Counted from the stretch's first letter, positions 22,915 through 32,039 are shown. The stretch: DNA of 50,680 nucleotides from Thermomicrobiales bacterium (GCA_030446685.1 JAUJMV010000005.1:201769-252448), one strand, 5' to 3'. Notes: a model not told the origin generated them from the sequence alone. Program-made: numbers and translations.

Positions 22915-24357
22915 ATGATGCCCGAGAGGATGCGGTTCGGGACGGACGGGTGGCGCGGCATCATCGCCGAGGATTTCACGTTCGCCGCGGTGCGCCGGGT
23001 CAGCCAGGCGCTGGCGGGCGAGCTGCGCGCGCGGCTGGCGGCGGGGGACGACCAGCCGGCGCTGGTGATCGGCTACGACACGCGCTTCGCCTCGGCGCGC
23101 TTCGCGGCGGCGGCGGCGGAGGTGCTGGCGGCGCACGACATCCACGTCTTCCTCTGCGGGGCGCCGGCGCCGTCGCAGGTGGTCGGCCACGCGATCGTGG
23201 AGCAGGGGGCGAGCGGCGGGCTGGTGGTGACCGCGTCGCACAACCCGGCGGCCTTCAGTGGGCTGAAGGTGAAGGGGCGGACGGGGGCGCCGGCCTCGGC
23301 GGCGTTCGTGCGGGCGCTGGAGGGGCGGATCGACGCGCTGGAGGACGCGGGGGGGGCGCCGCCGCGCCGGGGGCTGGAGGCGGCGGAGGACGACGGCAAC
23401 CTCGACCGGATCGACCCGCTGCCGTCCTACCTGGCGCGGCTGGGGCAACTGGTCGACCTGGAGGCGCTGCGCAACGCGGGGCTGACGGTGGCGGTCGACG
23501 CGATGTACGGGGCGGGGGCGGGGATCCTGCCGCGGCTCTTCGCGGACGGCACGACGAAGGTGATCGAGATCAACGGGGGGGTCAACCCGACCTTCCCGAA
23601 CATCCGGGCGCCGGAGCCGATCGCGGTCAACCTGGCGCGGCTGGGGCGGGTGGTGCAGGACGGCAACGCCTCGCTGGGGCTGGCGTTCGACGGCGACGCC
23701 GACCGGATCGGGATCGTCGGGCGGGGCGGGGCCTACGTCAGCGCGCAGACGATCTTCGCGCTGCTGGCGCTCTACCTGCTGGAGATGCGCGGCTGGAGCG
23801 GGCCGATCGTCAAGGCGGTCAACGCGACGGCGATGATCGACGAACTGGCGGCCGACTTCGGGGTGGAGGTCCACGAGACGCCGGTGGGGTTCACGGCGAT
23901 GGCGCCGGTCTTCCAGGAGCACGACGCGATCATCGCCGGGGAGGAGAGCGGCGGCTTCGCGGTGCGCCACCACCTGCCGGACCGCGACGGCATCCTCTCG
24001 GGCCTCTTCCTGCTCGACCTGCTGGTGCGCCGCAACACCGACCTGGCGGGGGCGATCGCGGCGCTGGAGGCGCGGGTGGGGCGCTGGTCCTACGAGCGGC
24101 TGGACGTGCCCTGCCGGCTGGACCAGTGCGACGACGTGCTGGAGCGGGTGCGCGCGGCGGGGGTGAAGCGGCTGGCGGGGGTGCCGATCGTGCGGACGGA
24201 CGATCTCGACGGGGTCAAGTACACGCTGGAAGACGGGAGCTGGCTGCTGGTGCGCTTCTCCGGCACGGAGTCGCTGCTGCGGCTCTACGCCGAGGCGCGG
24301 ACGCCGGAGCGGGTCGGCGAGCTGCTGAACCGGGGGCGGGAGTTGAGCGGGCTGTGA
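22915..24357 (+). CDS. phosphoglucomutase/phosphomannomutase family protein
   Basis: A 480-residue alpha-D-phosphohexomutase with all four active-site loops: RFGTDGWRG (substrate/metal start, about residue 6), TASHNPAAFSGLKVK (phosphoserine loop, about residue 108), the metal loop DGDADRIGIVG (about 262) and GEESGGFAV (sugar binding, about 343), ending with FSGTESLLRLY (phosphate binding, about 448). It interconverts hexose-1- and 6-phosphates, feeding GDP-mannose and nucleotide-sugar synthesis with the gene before it. No frame problem over the whole 1.4 kb. The start at 22915 is preceded by AGGGGGG; an in-frame ATG follows at 22918. Confidence 0.93.
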   Translation: MMPERMRFGTDGWRGIIAEDFTFAAVRRVSQALAGELRARLAAGDDQPALVIGYDTRFASARFAAAAAEVLAAHDIHVFLCGAPAPSQVVGHAIVEQGASGGLVVTASHNPAAFSGLKVKGRTGAPASAAFVRALEGRIDALEDAGGAPPRRGLEAAEDDGNLDRIDPLPSYLARLGQLVDLEALRNAGLTVAVDAMYGAGAGILPRLFADGTTKVIEINGGVNPTFPNIRAPEPIAVNLARLGRVVQDGNASLGLAFDGDADRIGIVGRGGAYVSAQTIFALLALYLLEMRGWSGPIVKAVNATAMIDELAADFGVEVHETPVGFTAMAPVFQEHDAIIAGEESGGFAVRHHLPDRDGILSGLFLLDLLVRRNTDLAGAIAALEARVGRWSYERLDVPCRLDQCDDVLERVRAAGVKRLAGVPIVRTDDLDGVKYTLEDGSWLLVRFSGTESLLRLYAEARTPERVGELLNRGRELSGL

Positions 24358-24359
24358 CG

Positions 24360-24432
24360 AAGTACGAGCGACGAGCGACGAGCGGCGAGCGACGAGTGTC
24401 GAAGCCCGAGCGGCGAGCGACGAGCGACGAAT
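24360..24432. repeat. heptamer tandem tract CGACGAG/CGAGCGA
   Basis: About ten imperfect units of CGACGAG occupy the gap after the phosphohexomutase stop, interrupted once by GTGTCGAAGCC. The same unit appears before the dehydratase gene at 14547-14586. The unrelated TCGCCAG heptamers at 22833 and the octamers at 3601 are similar in style. 24433-24635 is a low-complexity G/T-rich gap with no gene. Confidence 0.8.
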
Positions 24433-24635
24433 GACGGCGACGGGCCGGGGCGGCGGCTTTGGGGGGTGATCGGGGGCTTTTCGGGGCATTTGGGGGCCTT
24501 TCGTAGTCGGGGCCGATGGCCGGCTTTCCTCGTGCTGGCAACGATTTCTGCCCCTGGGATGCGGGTTCGTTTCGTGATTTGGCGCTTTTCACCCGTCCGG
24601 GGGTGGGCGCCGGCGAGTGAGGGAGAGGGGGCGCG

Positions 24636-25400
24636 ATGGCACCGCGGCTTGGCTTGCAGTTGTACTCGCTCCGCGAGGCGCTCGACGCCGATTTCCCCGG
24701 CGCGCTGCGGCGGATCGCGGGGCTGGGGTTCGCCGGGGTCGAGACCGCGTTCTTCCCGGAGGCGGTCCCCGTGGCCGAGGCGGGGCGGCAGCTCCGGGCG
24801 CTGGATCTGACGGTGCTGGCGGCGCACACCCCGCTGCCCCTCGGGGCGGGGCGGGAGGAGGCGCGGCGGATCGCCGAGGCGGTGGGCTGCCGGCGGATCG
24901 TCTGGCACGGCTGGCCGCGCGACCCGCGCTACGACACGATCGACGGGGTCCGGCGGCTGGCCGACGAGTTCAACGCGGCGGGCGCGGCGGCGGCGGCGGA
25001 CGGGCTGACGCTCGGCATCCACAACCACTGGTGGGAGTGCGAGCCGGTGGAGGGGGAACTCCCCTACCGCGTGCTGCTGGCGGAGCTCGATCCGGCGATC
25101 TTCGTCGAGCTGGACGCCTACTGGGCGCGGGTGGCCGGGCTGGACCCGGCGGCGGTGGCCGGCGAGTTGGGGGCGCGCATGCCGCTGCTGCACCTGAAGG
25201 ACGGGCCGGCGACCCGCGGCGTCCCGATGACGGCGCTGGGGACCGGGGCGCTGGACATCCCGGCGATCCTCCGGGCGGCCGGGGACGATCTCGAGTGGGC
25301 GATCGTCGAGCTGGATCAGGTCGCGACCGACCCGTTCGAGGCGGTGCAGCAGAGTCATGACTACCTGTCCGGGCAGGGCTTGGCGATCGGCCGGATGTAG
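24636..25400 (+). CDS. sugar phosphate isomerase/epimerase (AP endonuclease 2-like TIM barrel)
   Basis: A 254-residue TIM-barrel protein of the xylose-isomerase-like (IolE/IolI, AP_endonuc_2) superfamily. LGLQLYSLREALDADFPGAL opens the barrel; LGFAGVETAFFP, VLAAHTPLPLG, LGIHNHWWECEPV (metal His), FVELDAYWARVAG and MPLLHLKDGPATRG (metal/substrate) follow at regular spacing, with the final strand WAIVELDQ. Function is probably isomerisation or epimerisation of a sugar, inositol or ketose in catabolism; the substrate cannot be told. ATG at 24636 follows GGGAGAGGGGG. The next genes, a 2-hydroxyacid dehydrogenase and an amidohydrolase, run the same way. Confidence 0.85.
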   Translation: MAPRLGLQLYSLREALDADFPGALRRIAGLGFAGVETAFFPEAVPVAEAGRQLRALDLTVLAAHTPLPLGAGREEARRIAEAVGCRRIVWHGWPRDPRYDTIDGVRRLADEFNAAGAAAAADGLTLGIHNHWWECEPVEGELPYRVLLAELDPAIFVELDAYWARVAGLDPAAVAGELGARMPLLHLKDGPATRGVPMTALGTGALDIPAILRAAGDDLEWAIVELDQVATDPFEAVQQSHDYLSGQGLAIGRM

Positions 25401-25622
25401 TCCTGCCATGGGGCCTCGCGCCGGTGTGTAGAGCGATCCGTCCACCCTTCGGACCCGCGGGCGGGGGGGCGGGGTGCCAGCGACCGTGCGGGCCTGCGTT
25501 ACCGCCGACCGGCGCGGGCGCACGGGGGGCGCGGGGCCGACCAGCGCGCGGCGCTGGATCCGCGCCCGCGTCGCTGGCGGCGGGCGGGCGTGATCGGCCC
25601 GGCGCACCCGGGGAGGTGGCGG

Positions 25623-26694
25623 GTGGCTGCGCCCCGACCGAAGATCCTCTTCGTCTTCGACCGGCCGGTCCACGAGGGCTGCCTGGCGCAGCCGGACGCG
25701 CTGGAGCGCCTCGGGCGGTTCGCTGACTGGGCCTGGCTGCCGTCCGAGGGCGGCCCGCGCTTCGGCGCGAACCCGGACCCGGCGGCGCGCGCGCGGCTCC
25801 TCGAGCGGGTCGGCGACGTGGAGGGGCTGATCGTCTGCCACGGCGCGCCGCTGATCGACGCCGCGGTCCTCGAGCGGGCGCCCCGCCTGCGGATCATCGG
25901 GGAGCTGGAGGGGGACCGCTTCGCCGCGCGCGTCGACCTCGACGCGGCCTGGGCGCGCGGCATCCGCGTGGTCGACACCACGCACGGCTCGTCGTACCCG
26001 GTGGCCGAGTGGGCGCTCGCGCTGATCCTCGTGGCGCTGCGCAACGCCGGCGAGCACTTCCGCAACACGATCGCCCACCAGGTCTACCGGCGCCCGGAGG
26101 GGCTGGACCCCGTCCCGGCTCGAAGGCCGGAAGGTCGGGATGATCGGCTGCGGCCACATCGGCCGGCGCCTGATCACCTACCTGCGGCCGTTCGGGTGCG
26201 ACATCCGCGTCCACGACCCCTACCTGCCGAAGGTCGTCCCGGACATCATGGGCTTCCTGCTGACCTCGCTCGAGTACGTGCTGGCCGAGTCGGACGTCGT
26301 CGTCTGCCTGGCGCCGCTCACCCCGGCGACCCGGCGGCTGCTCGGGGCGCGCGAGCTGGCGCTGCTGCGGCCCGGCGCGGTCTTCGTGAATGTCTCGCGC
26401 GGGGCGATCGTCGATCCCGACGCGCTGATCGCGCGGCTGCGGCGCGGCGACATCGTCGCCGGCCTCGACGTCTTCGACCCCGAGCCGATCCCGGCCGACA
26501 GCCCGATCAAGGACCTGCCCAACGTCTTCCTCTCGCCGCACATCGCCTGGGCGGGCCAGGGCGGCGAGACCTTCCTCACGCTGATGGTCGACGAACTGGA
26601 GCGCCACTTCCACGGGCACGAGACCCTGTACGACCTGACGCCGCGCACGCGGGCGAACCGGGCGGGGGCGCCGCCGCCGGCCGGCGACGGGTAG
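25623..26694 (+). CDS. D-isomer-specific 2-hydroxyacid dehydrogenase (apparent frameshift)
   Basis: About 356 residues across two frames. GTG 25623 is chosen for the GGGGAGG six bases upstream; GTG 25590 is an alternative. First frame: PKILFVFDRPVHEGC, GLIVCHGAPLIDAAVLE, IRVVDTTHGSSYPVAEWALA. At 26100-26106 (GGAGGGG) the sense shifts: KVGMIGCGHIGRRLITYL (the NAD GxGxxG), ESDVVVCLAPLTPATRRLLG, VFVNVSRGAIVDPDALI (substrate Arg), LDVFDPEPIPAD (Glu), VFLSPHIAWAGQG (His). The R-E-H catalytic set is complete, so with a single-base correction this is an intact NAD(P)-dependent reductase of 2-keto acids such as glyoxylate or hydroxypyruvate. Confidence 0.82.
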
Positions 26695-26755
26695 CGGGGA
26701 GCCAGACGGCGGACGCGCGCGGTGGACGGACGCGGCGGCGAGACTGGGAGGCGGG

Positions 26756-27597
26756 ATGATCATCGACGCGCATTGCCACGCCTGGCGGCACTGGCCGTAC
26801 CAGCCGCCGGTCCCCGATCCCACCAGCCGCGCCCTGGCCGAGCAACTGCTGTTCGAGATGGACCGGCACGGGGTCGACCAGGCGGTCGTCGTCTGCGCCC
26901 GCATCGAGCACAACCCGGACAACAACGACTACGGCGCGGAGTGCGCGCGCCGCTACCCCGACCGCCTGCACCAATTCGTCGACGTCGATTGCTCGTGGAC
27001 CGCGACCTACCACACGCCGGGGCGGCCGGGCGGCTCGCCGCGGGCCCTGCGGCGCTACGGGGCGCGGGGGTTCACCCACTACGTCCGCGCCGACGACGAC
27101 GGCGCCTGGTTCCTCTCCGACGAGGGCCTGGCCTTCTTCGGCGCGGCGGCGGAGCGGGGCGCGATCGCGAGCCTGGCGCTCCCGGCGCGCCTGCAGCCGG
27201 CGCTGCGCGAGGTCGCGCGGCGCTTCCCGTCGGTCCCCTTCCTCTGCCACCACATGGCCGGCGCGCGGGTGGGGGATGACGCGGCGCTGGCGGGGATCCT
27301 CGCCTCGGCGGACGTGCCGAACATCCATGTCAAGCTGTCCGGCTTCCACTACGTCTCGCGGGTGGCCCACGAGTATCCCTACGCCGACTGCGCGCCGATC
27401 GTCCGCGCGCTCTACGGGCGCTTCGGCCCGGAGCGGCTGCACTGGGGCTCCGACTACCCGGTGGTGCGCCGGGCGATGACCTATCAGCAGGCGCTGGAGG
27501 CCGTCCGCGCGCACTGCGACTTCATCCCGGCGGGGACAGGGCGCGCATCCTCGGCGACAGCCTGGGCGACCTGCTCGCCCGGCACGGCGGCGCGTAG
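26756..27597 (+). CDS. metal-dependent amidohydrolase, PF04909 family (3' frameshift)
   Basis: About 280 residues. The start ATG at 26756 is preceded by TGGGAGGCGGG. IIDAHCHAWRHW holds the HxH metal motif; LFEMDRHGVDQAVVVC, FVDVDCSWTATYHTPG, FLCHHMAGARVGD (His) and RLHWGSDYPVVRRAMT (the final metal Asp) complete the amidohydrolase-2 fold. Near 27531 (GGGG) one base is missing: the sense continues as ARILGDSLGDLLARHGG to a TAG at 27595-27597. Enzymes of this family hydrolyse lactones or decarboxylate aromatic acids; with the dehydrogenase and the isomerase upstream, a lactonase acting on a sugar derivative is plausible. A strong hairpin ends the unit. Confidence 0.82.
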
Positions 27598-27740
27598 AGC
27601 GGGCGCGACAACGACCCGGCCGGGGCTGTGCGACAAGGACTTGCCCGGCGAGCGCGCGGCGGATCGGCGCGCGAGCCCGCGGGAGCGGCGCCACTTCGCC
27701 GGTCACCGCGCCGGCGGCGCCCCGGCTGCCGCGTGTTGCG

Positions 27741-27787
27741 CGGGTCGCGGCGGCCGGGGGCGCCTTACGCCCGGCCGCCGCGACCCG
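27741..27787. terminator. 18-base stem hairpin between convergent genes
   Basis: Arms 27741-27758 (CGGGTCGCGGCGGCCGGG) and 27770-27787 are exact reverse complements around an 11-base loop. It lies between the amidohydrolase and the minus-strand reductase, so it likely ends both transcripts. Confidence 0.8.
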
Positions 27788-27808
27788 CCGGCGCATTCGG
27801 GTCGCGGT

Positions 27809-28710
27809 TCAGTGCGCGCGGGGGAGGAGGGACTGGTGGGCCGCCGCCCCGGTGAGGTAGCCACTCGCCGCGCGGCGGGGAGGCTCTTCATCATGGTCGC
27901 GGCGTCCCCCGCCGCGTAGACCCCCGGCACGCTCGTCTGGCCCATCGCATCGACCCGGATGACCGGGCCGAGCGCGGTGTCATCGAGGGCGCAGCCGAGT
28001 TGCGCGGCGAGCGGGCTGGCCAGGCGCCACGGCACGACGGTGAAGAGGGCGTCGAGCGCGACGGTGCGCCCGTCGCGCAGGCGGACCCCGCGAGCCCGTC
28101 CCCGGCGTTGAGGATCGCGGCGACCGGCTCCTCCTCGATGGTGACGCCGCGCGCCGCCAGCGCGCCGCGCTCCGGCGCGTCCAGGGTGACCGCGCCGTTG
28201 GTGAGGAAGGTCGTCGGCCCCCACTCCGGGATCAGGTTGGCCTGGATGGGTCGCCAGCGGGCCGAAGGCCAGGACGCCGAGCCGCCGGCCCGCGACCTCG
28301 TAGCCGTGGCAGTAGGGGCAGTGCAGGACCCCCTTGCCCCAGCCCTCGCGCAGGCCGGGGAGGTCCGGCAACTCGTCCACGACCCCGGTCGCCAGGATCA
28401 GCCGCGCCGCCGCGTGCGCCGCGCCGTCCGCCAGCGTGACCGCGAACCCGGTGTCGGTCGGGGTGGCGGCGACCGCCTCACCGTCGAGGAAGGTGGCGGT
28501 CGGGTAGGCGGCGACCTCGGCGCGGCCGATGGCGGCGATCGCGCCCGGCGCGCGGCCGTCCTGCCCGAGGAAACCGTGCGCGCTGTGCGCGAAACGGTTG
28601 CGGCGCCGCCCGGCGTCGATGATCAGGACGCGCTTGCGGGCGCGCACCAGGGCCAGGGCGGCGGAGAGGCCGGCGTAGCTGCCGCCGACGATGATGGCGT
28701 CGTACTGCAT
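27809..28710 (-). CDS. thioredoxin-reductase-like FAD oxidoreductase (three apparent frameshifts)
   Basis: About 300 residues from ATG 28710. YDAIIVGGSYAGLSAALALV is the FAD GxGxxG; LILATGVVDELPDLPG and HCPYCHGYEVAGR (redox CxxC, about residue 134) follow. Sense then changes frame near 28245 (RPIQANLIPEWGPTTFLT), returns near 28095 (GVRLRDGRTVALDALFTVVP), reaches PGVYAAGDAATMMKSLP, and moves again near 27875 to YLTGAAAHQSLLPRAH and a TGA at 27809. The protein belongs to the NAD(P)H-dependent thioredoxin-reductase/TR-like family; CxxC and both dinucleotide sites exist, so it could reduce a disulfide if the indels are errors. Its upstream neighbour on the strand is a methyltransferase. Confidence 0.8.
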
Positions 28711-28939
28711 GGCGAAGACCTCCTGCTGAGCGGGCGGAAGAGACGAAGGGGATGGATAGGCGGGGTGGCGCGGGACGAGGGACGAGGGCCGGAGGACGAG
28801 CCGGGCGCGGGCGGGCGTGTGCGGGGGCGCGGGGGGCGGGTTCGCCGTCCGGGACCGCGGCGTGGTGGGTGGCGTGGCCTATCCGGCGTGGCGGGGGGCG
28901 CGCGGCGGCCCCGCCGCAAAGCCCTCGAGCGCGACCCCT

Positions 28940-29611
28940 TCATGCCGTCAGGCGCCGGATCGCGACGATGTTATCGGTGACGGTGGCGACCTGGCCGCCC
29001 GGCCCGGTCGCCTCGCGCGACGGCGCCGCCAGTCGCTCGATCTCCCACTCGGCGAGGTCCAATTCGAGCGAGGCCAACGTTTCCTCGGGGCTGGGGAAGC
29101 GCTGATCCTGATCCCACGACCAGGGCGCGACCGAGGCGTGCTCCACAATCAGGAGCAATCCGCCGGGCGCCACGGCGCGGGCGGCCGCTTGCAGCACGCG
29201 GGCGCGCGGGAAATCGAACCGGGTGTGCAGGTAATACGCGCCGACCAGATCGAACCGCCCGGAGGGGAAGGTCCGCGCGAGATCGTGCCGCTCGCCGGTG
29301 ACGCGGTCGCCGACACCGGCGGCCTCGCGCGCGCTCGGCGAGGCGATTGAGGGCGATGGCCGAGATGTCGACCGCCGTGACCCGCCAGCCCTGCCCGGCG
29401 AGCCAGATCGCGTCGCCGCCGTCGCCGCTGCCGAGTTCCAGGGCGCTGCCCGGTTGCCGCCCGGCCACGGCGGCGACCATGAACGCGTTCGGATTGCCGC
29501 TCCACGATTGGTCGCGCCGGCGGTAATGCTCATCCCAGAACTGTGCGGCCTCGCCCTCGCATTGTTCTCCCTCGTCGATTCGTGACCGCTGTCGTGCCGT
29601 TCATCGTTCAT
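28940..29611 (-). CDS. class I SAM methyltransferase, likely small-molecule (two compensating frameshifts)
   Basis: About 224 residues; ATG 29611 follows GGAGGCACAGCG. After the first residues the sense shifts near 29560 into AAQFWDEHYRRRDQSW, typical of methyltransferases of this subfamily, then SGNPNAFMVAAVAGR and ALELGSGDGGDAIWLAGQGW (SAM motif I) and VTAVDISAIALNRLA (motif II). Near 29332 it shifts back, giving GERHDLARTFPSGRFDLVGA, LHTRFDFPRARVLQAAARAV and PGGLLLIVEHASVAPWSWD, ending at TGA 28940. Similar proteins are annotated as tellurite-resistance-like or generic methyltransferases. It lies downstream of the Rrf2 gene and could be in its regulon. Confidence 0.78.
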   Translation of the reverse strand: MNDERHDSGHESTRENNARARPHSSGMSITAGATNRGAAIRTRSWSPPWPGGNRAAPWNSAAATAATRSGSPGRAGGSRRSTSRPSPSIASPSAREAAGVGDRVTGERHDLARTFPSGRFDLVGAYYLHTRFDFPRARVLQAAARAVAPGGLLLIVEHASVAPWSWDQDQRFPSPEETLASLELDLAEWEIERLAAPSREATGPGGQVATVTDNIVAIRRLTA

Positions 29612-29819
29612 CGCTGTGCCTCCTCTCACGCGCGCGTTAGGTGGGGTTGCCAACGGGGAGACGACGGGTCGCGGCGCGACGGCAAGCGGGGGCCGAGGCC
29701 CGCGCGCGCCATGCGCGGGATAGATGGCGTGGGGGTCGCGTCGATGGTGTTCCGCGCCGGGACCGGGCGCGGGGGACGAGTTAGCCGTCCGGCACGGTGG
29801 GGCCCACCGCGCGCCGCGC

Positions 29820-30262
29820 TCCTTCGCCGCCCATTCGGCGTAGCGGCGTCCGAAGTCCGCCCGCGAGCGTCGGCCAGGGTGATCGCGGTCGAGGCGGCGC
29901 CGGAGCAGGGCCTCGGCCTCGGCGTAGAAGCCGTCGAGCGCCCGGTCCACCCGCGCCGCGAGGAGACAGCCGTCCGGGGCCGGCTCGCGCATCGGCACGG
30001 ATCGCCGCGCTCGCCGAGCACCGCGTAGACATCGGCCAGCGAGATCGCGGCGGCGGGGCGCGCGAGGGTCCAGCCGCCGCCGTGCCCCCTTGGCCGAGGC
30101 GACGATCCCGGCCTCGCGCAGCCCGGCCAGGGCGCGGCGGACGACGACCGGGTTGGTGGAGAGATGCGCCGCCAGATCCTCCGAGACCGTCGGGCGCGCG
30201 CCCGCCTCGGCGAGGTGGGCCAGGATATGGAGGGCGGTGGAGAACTTCCCGTCGCGTTTCAT
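29820..30262 (-). CDS. Rrf2-family transcriptional regulator (frameshifted, 3' end uncertain)
   Basis: Starts at ATG 30262. Residues 1-55 are a clear Rrf2 winged helix: FSTALHILAHLAEAG, TVSEDLAAHLSTNPVVVRRA and LAGLREAGIVASAKG. The conserved wing GGGWTLARPAAAISLADVY and AVLGERGDP then appear in a second frame (shift near 30090), PDGCLLAARVDRALDGFYAE in a third segment (shift near 30005), and AITLADARGRTSD after a shift near 29885, where most family members end soon after a TLADL-like motif. The single Cys does not make the three-Cys iron-sulfur set of IscR/NsrR, so this is probably the YwnA-like non-cluster type that senses small molecules or redox. The end coordinate is a length-based estimate. 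Confidence 0.7.
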
Positions 30263-30264
30263 GT

Positions 30265-30297
30265 AACTATCATAGTTGCATGAGCGGTCGTTGTCAA
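30265..30297 (-). promoter_or_regulatory. Rrf2 promoter with -10 inside a palindromic operator, probably leaderless
   Basis: Minus strand: TTGACA (30292-30297), exactly 17 bases, TATGAT (30269-30274). The -10 sits in the 13-base palindrome AACTATCATAGTT (30265-30277), a typical place for an autoregulatory Rrf2 site. A start point 6-7 bases after the -10 would fall on or beside the ATG at 30262, so no leader or ribosome binding site is possible. The TGA within TTGACA is also the stop codon of the upstream DUF6220 gene. Confidence 0.78.
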
Positions 30298-30749
30298 GGG
30301 GCGAGGGCCACCCTGCTGCCGGTCGGACCCTCGCCCCCGGCGCGGCTCAGTCCGCGCCGACCGCCGCGGCGGGGCGGCTCCCGCGCCGCCGGCGTCGTGT
30401 CCGCGCCCCGCCCGCGCGCGAGCGCGTGCGCCAGCCCGGCGATCAGCGCGAGCGCGTTGACCGGGTGCAGCGCGGGGATGAGCGGGCTGACCCCGCCGAG
30501 CTCGATCAGCAGCACCTGCGCGACCATCAGCGCGCAGAGGAGCGCGGATCGCCCGCGGGCGATCCGCGCGGCCAGCGCCAGCCCGAGCAGGACCAGCGAG
30601 GCGAAGATGACCGCGAACCCGAGGGTCGCGTGCAGCGCGAACGGCGCCGCGCCGAAGATGCCGAGCCCGGCGAAGAAGACCTGGAGCAGCAGGGCGCCGA
30701 AGATGAGCCGGGCGACCCACCGGTGCGCCCGCGCGAGCGCGGTTTTCAT
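30294..30749 (-). CDS. DUF6220-like membrane protein (151 aa)
   Basis: Four hydrophobic helices: LIFGALLLQVFFAGLGIFG, LGFAVIFASLVLLGLALAA, LLCALMVAQVLLIELGG and PVNALALIAGLAHALA, with conserved His residues (AHRWVAR and LHATLGFA, LHPVNAL) like those of the small DUF6220 heme- or metal-site-resembling family. The last 35 residues are Arg/Gly-rich and probably exceed the real domain. It starts 55 bases after the quinone oxidoreductase stop, in the same direction, so both are likely controlled by the TetR gene upstream. Role unknown. Confidence 0.72.
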   Translation of the reverse strand: MKTALARAHRWVARLIFGALLLQVFFAGLGIFGAAPFALHATLGFAVIFASLVLLGLALAARIARGRSALLCALMVAQVLLIELGGVSPLIPALHPVNALALIAGLAHALARGRGADTTPAAREPPRRGGRRGLSRAGGEGPTGSRVALAP

Positions 30750-30804
30750 GGCCTCTCCTCCTCGTTGGTCGCCGCGGCCGCCGATCTCCCGCTCGGGCGC
30801 CCGC

Positions 30805-31911
30805 TCACCCAGGCCGCGACCCCGCGGACTCCGGCCGGGCGTCCCCGGCCCCGGCGCTGCCCGGCTCGGACGCCCCGGCGGCGGCCCGGGGGAGGAGGAC
30901 CACCTTGCCGGTCACCGCGCCGTCGGCCAGGAGCGCCAGCGCCTCGGAGGCCCGCTCCAGCGGCAGCCGCCGGGCCACCCGCGCCTCGATCTCCCCGGCG
31001 GCGAGGAGCGCCAGCACCGCCGCCAGATCCTCCTGGAAGCGCTTGGGCCAACGCTGGACGAAGTAGAAGGTCGCGCGGCGGCCGTTCGGCAGGAGGTTCC
31101 AGAGCAGGATGCGGCCGACGATCGGGAGGTAGGGCCGCAGCCGGTGCCCCCTGCCGCGCAGCGTGGAGGCCGAGCCATAGGAGACCAGCACCCCGCCGCG
31201 GCCGAGCATCCGCCAGGAGTCGACCAGGCCCGGCCCGCCGACGTGGTCGAAGACCGCCGCCACGCCGCCGGGGGCCAGCGCGCGCACCTGGGCCGGCACG
31301 TCCCCGGCGCGGTAGTCGACCGGGGTGGCGCCGAGGGCGCGCACCGCGTCGTGCTTGGCGGCGGAGGCGGTGCCGATCACCGTCGCGCCGGCCCGCCGGG
31401 CGAGCTGGACGAGGAGCGTGCCGACGCCGCCGGCGGCGCCGTGGACGACCACCGTCTGCCCCGCGCGCACCCGCGCCACGCGGTGGACCATCTGCCAGGC
31501 GGTTACCCCGTTGGTCACGACCGCGACCGCCTCCGCCGGATCGAGCCCGGCGGGCACCGGCGCCAGTGCCGTCGCGGGGAGCGCGACCCGCTCGGCCCAG
31601 GCGCCGGTCTGCGTCAGCGCGGCGACCCGCCGCCCCACCAGCGCGGCGTCGCCGCCCGCGCCGACCGCCTCCACCGTGCCGACCAGGTCGGAGCCCGGCA
31701 CGACGGGGAGGCGCGGCTGGTTGAAGTAGCGGCCACGCAGCATCTGCACCTCGGCGAAGGAGACGCCGGCCGCCTCGACGCGCACGACCGCCTGCCCCGC
31801 CGCGGGGCGGGGCGCCGGCCGCCGGACGGCCTGTAAGACCTCCGGCCCGCCCACGCGCGGCATCACGATGACGGTGTTGTCCACGGCCCGCTCGTCGCTC
31901 GCCCCTGTCAT
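30805..31911 (-). CDS. zinc-type/quinone oxidoreductase-like MDR protein
   Basis: A 368-residue medium-chain reductase; ATG 31911 follows AAGGAGGAG (the frame is open upstream). VRVEAAGVSFAEVQMLRGRY, PVVPGSDLVGTVEAVGAGG and VVVHGAAGGVGTLLVQLARR (NADP-binding AxxGxxG, about residue 150) mark the QOR/enoyl reductase branch; VFDHVGGPGLVDSWRMLGRG follows. There is no zinc-ligand Cys set, so it is the zinc-free NADPH:quinone/enone reductase type. The last 25 residues are a low-complexity tail. TetR regulation of a quinone oxidoreductase often serves electrophile or antibiotic stress. Confidence 0.87.
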   Translation of the reverse strand: MTGASDERAVDNTVIVMPRVGGPEVLQAVRRPAPRPAAGQAVVRVEAAGVSFAEVQMLRGRYFNQPRLPVVPGSDLVGTVEAVGAGGDAALVGRRVAALTQTGAWAERVALPATALAPVPAGLDPAEAVAVVTNGVTAWQMVHRVARVRAGQTVVVHGAAGGVGTLLVQLARRAGATVIGTASAAKHDAVRALGATPVDYRAGDVPAQVRALAPGGVAAVFDHVGGPGLVDSWRMLGRGGVLVSYGSASTLRGRGHRLRPYLPIVGRILLWNLLPNGRRATFYFVQRWPKRFQEDLAAVLALLAAGEIEARVARRLPLERASEALALLADGAVTGKVVLLPRAAAGASEPGSAGAGDARPESAGSRPG

Positions 31912-32001
31912 GACCGAGACTCCTCCTTCCGGTATGACCGCCGCGTCCCGCCGATCCGCCACTGTGCCTGCCATGCCGTCCTTCTAACTACGCTAAAAGT
32001 T

Positions 32002-32013
32002 TGAACTAAGTTC
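32002..32013 (-). promoter_or_regulatory. putative operator half-site palindrome before the oxidoreductase gene
   Basis: TGAACTAAGTTC contains the palindrome GAACTAAGTTC (32003-32013), sharing the TGAACTA core with both arms of the TetR operator at 32658-32688. A TTGAGA hexamer lies five bases upstream (minus strand, 32018-32023). No convincing -10. Confidence 0.5.
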
Positions 32014-32039
32014 GGACTCTCAAGACAGCGGGCGCGCCC

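Noticed and set aside
24360..24432. CRISPR array from the heptamer tract
   Set aside because: Units are seven bases without unique spacers of 30 or so, and no cas genes are present.
20050..24489. A 1479-codon open frame on the minus strand
   Set aside because: Only its right-hand part matches a real protein (the PRC/YsnF gene); the rest mirrors the dehydratase and phosphohexomutase, is Arg/His/Pro-rich and has no motif. Very high GC removes stop codons from other frames.
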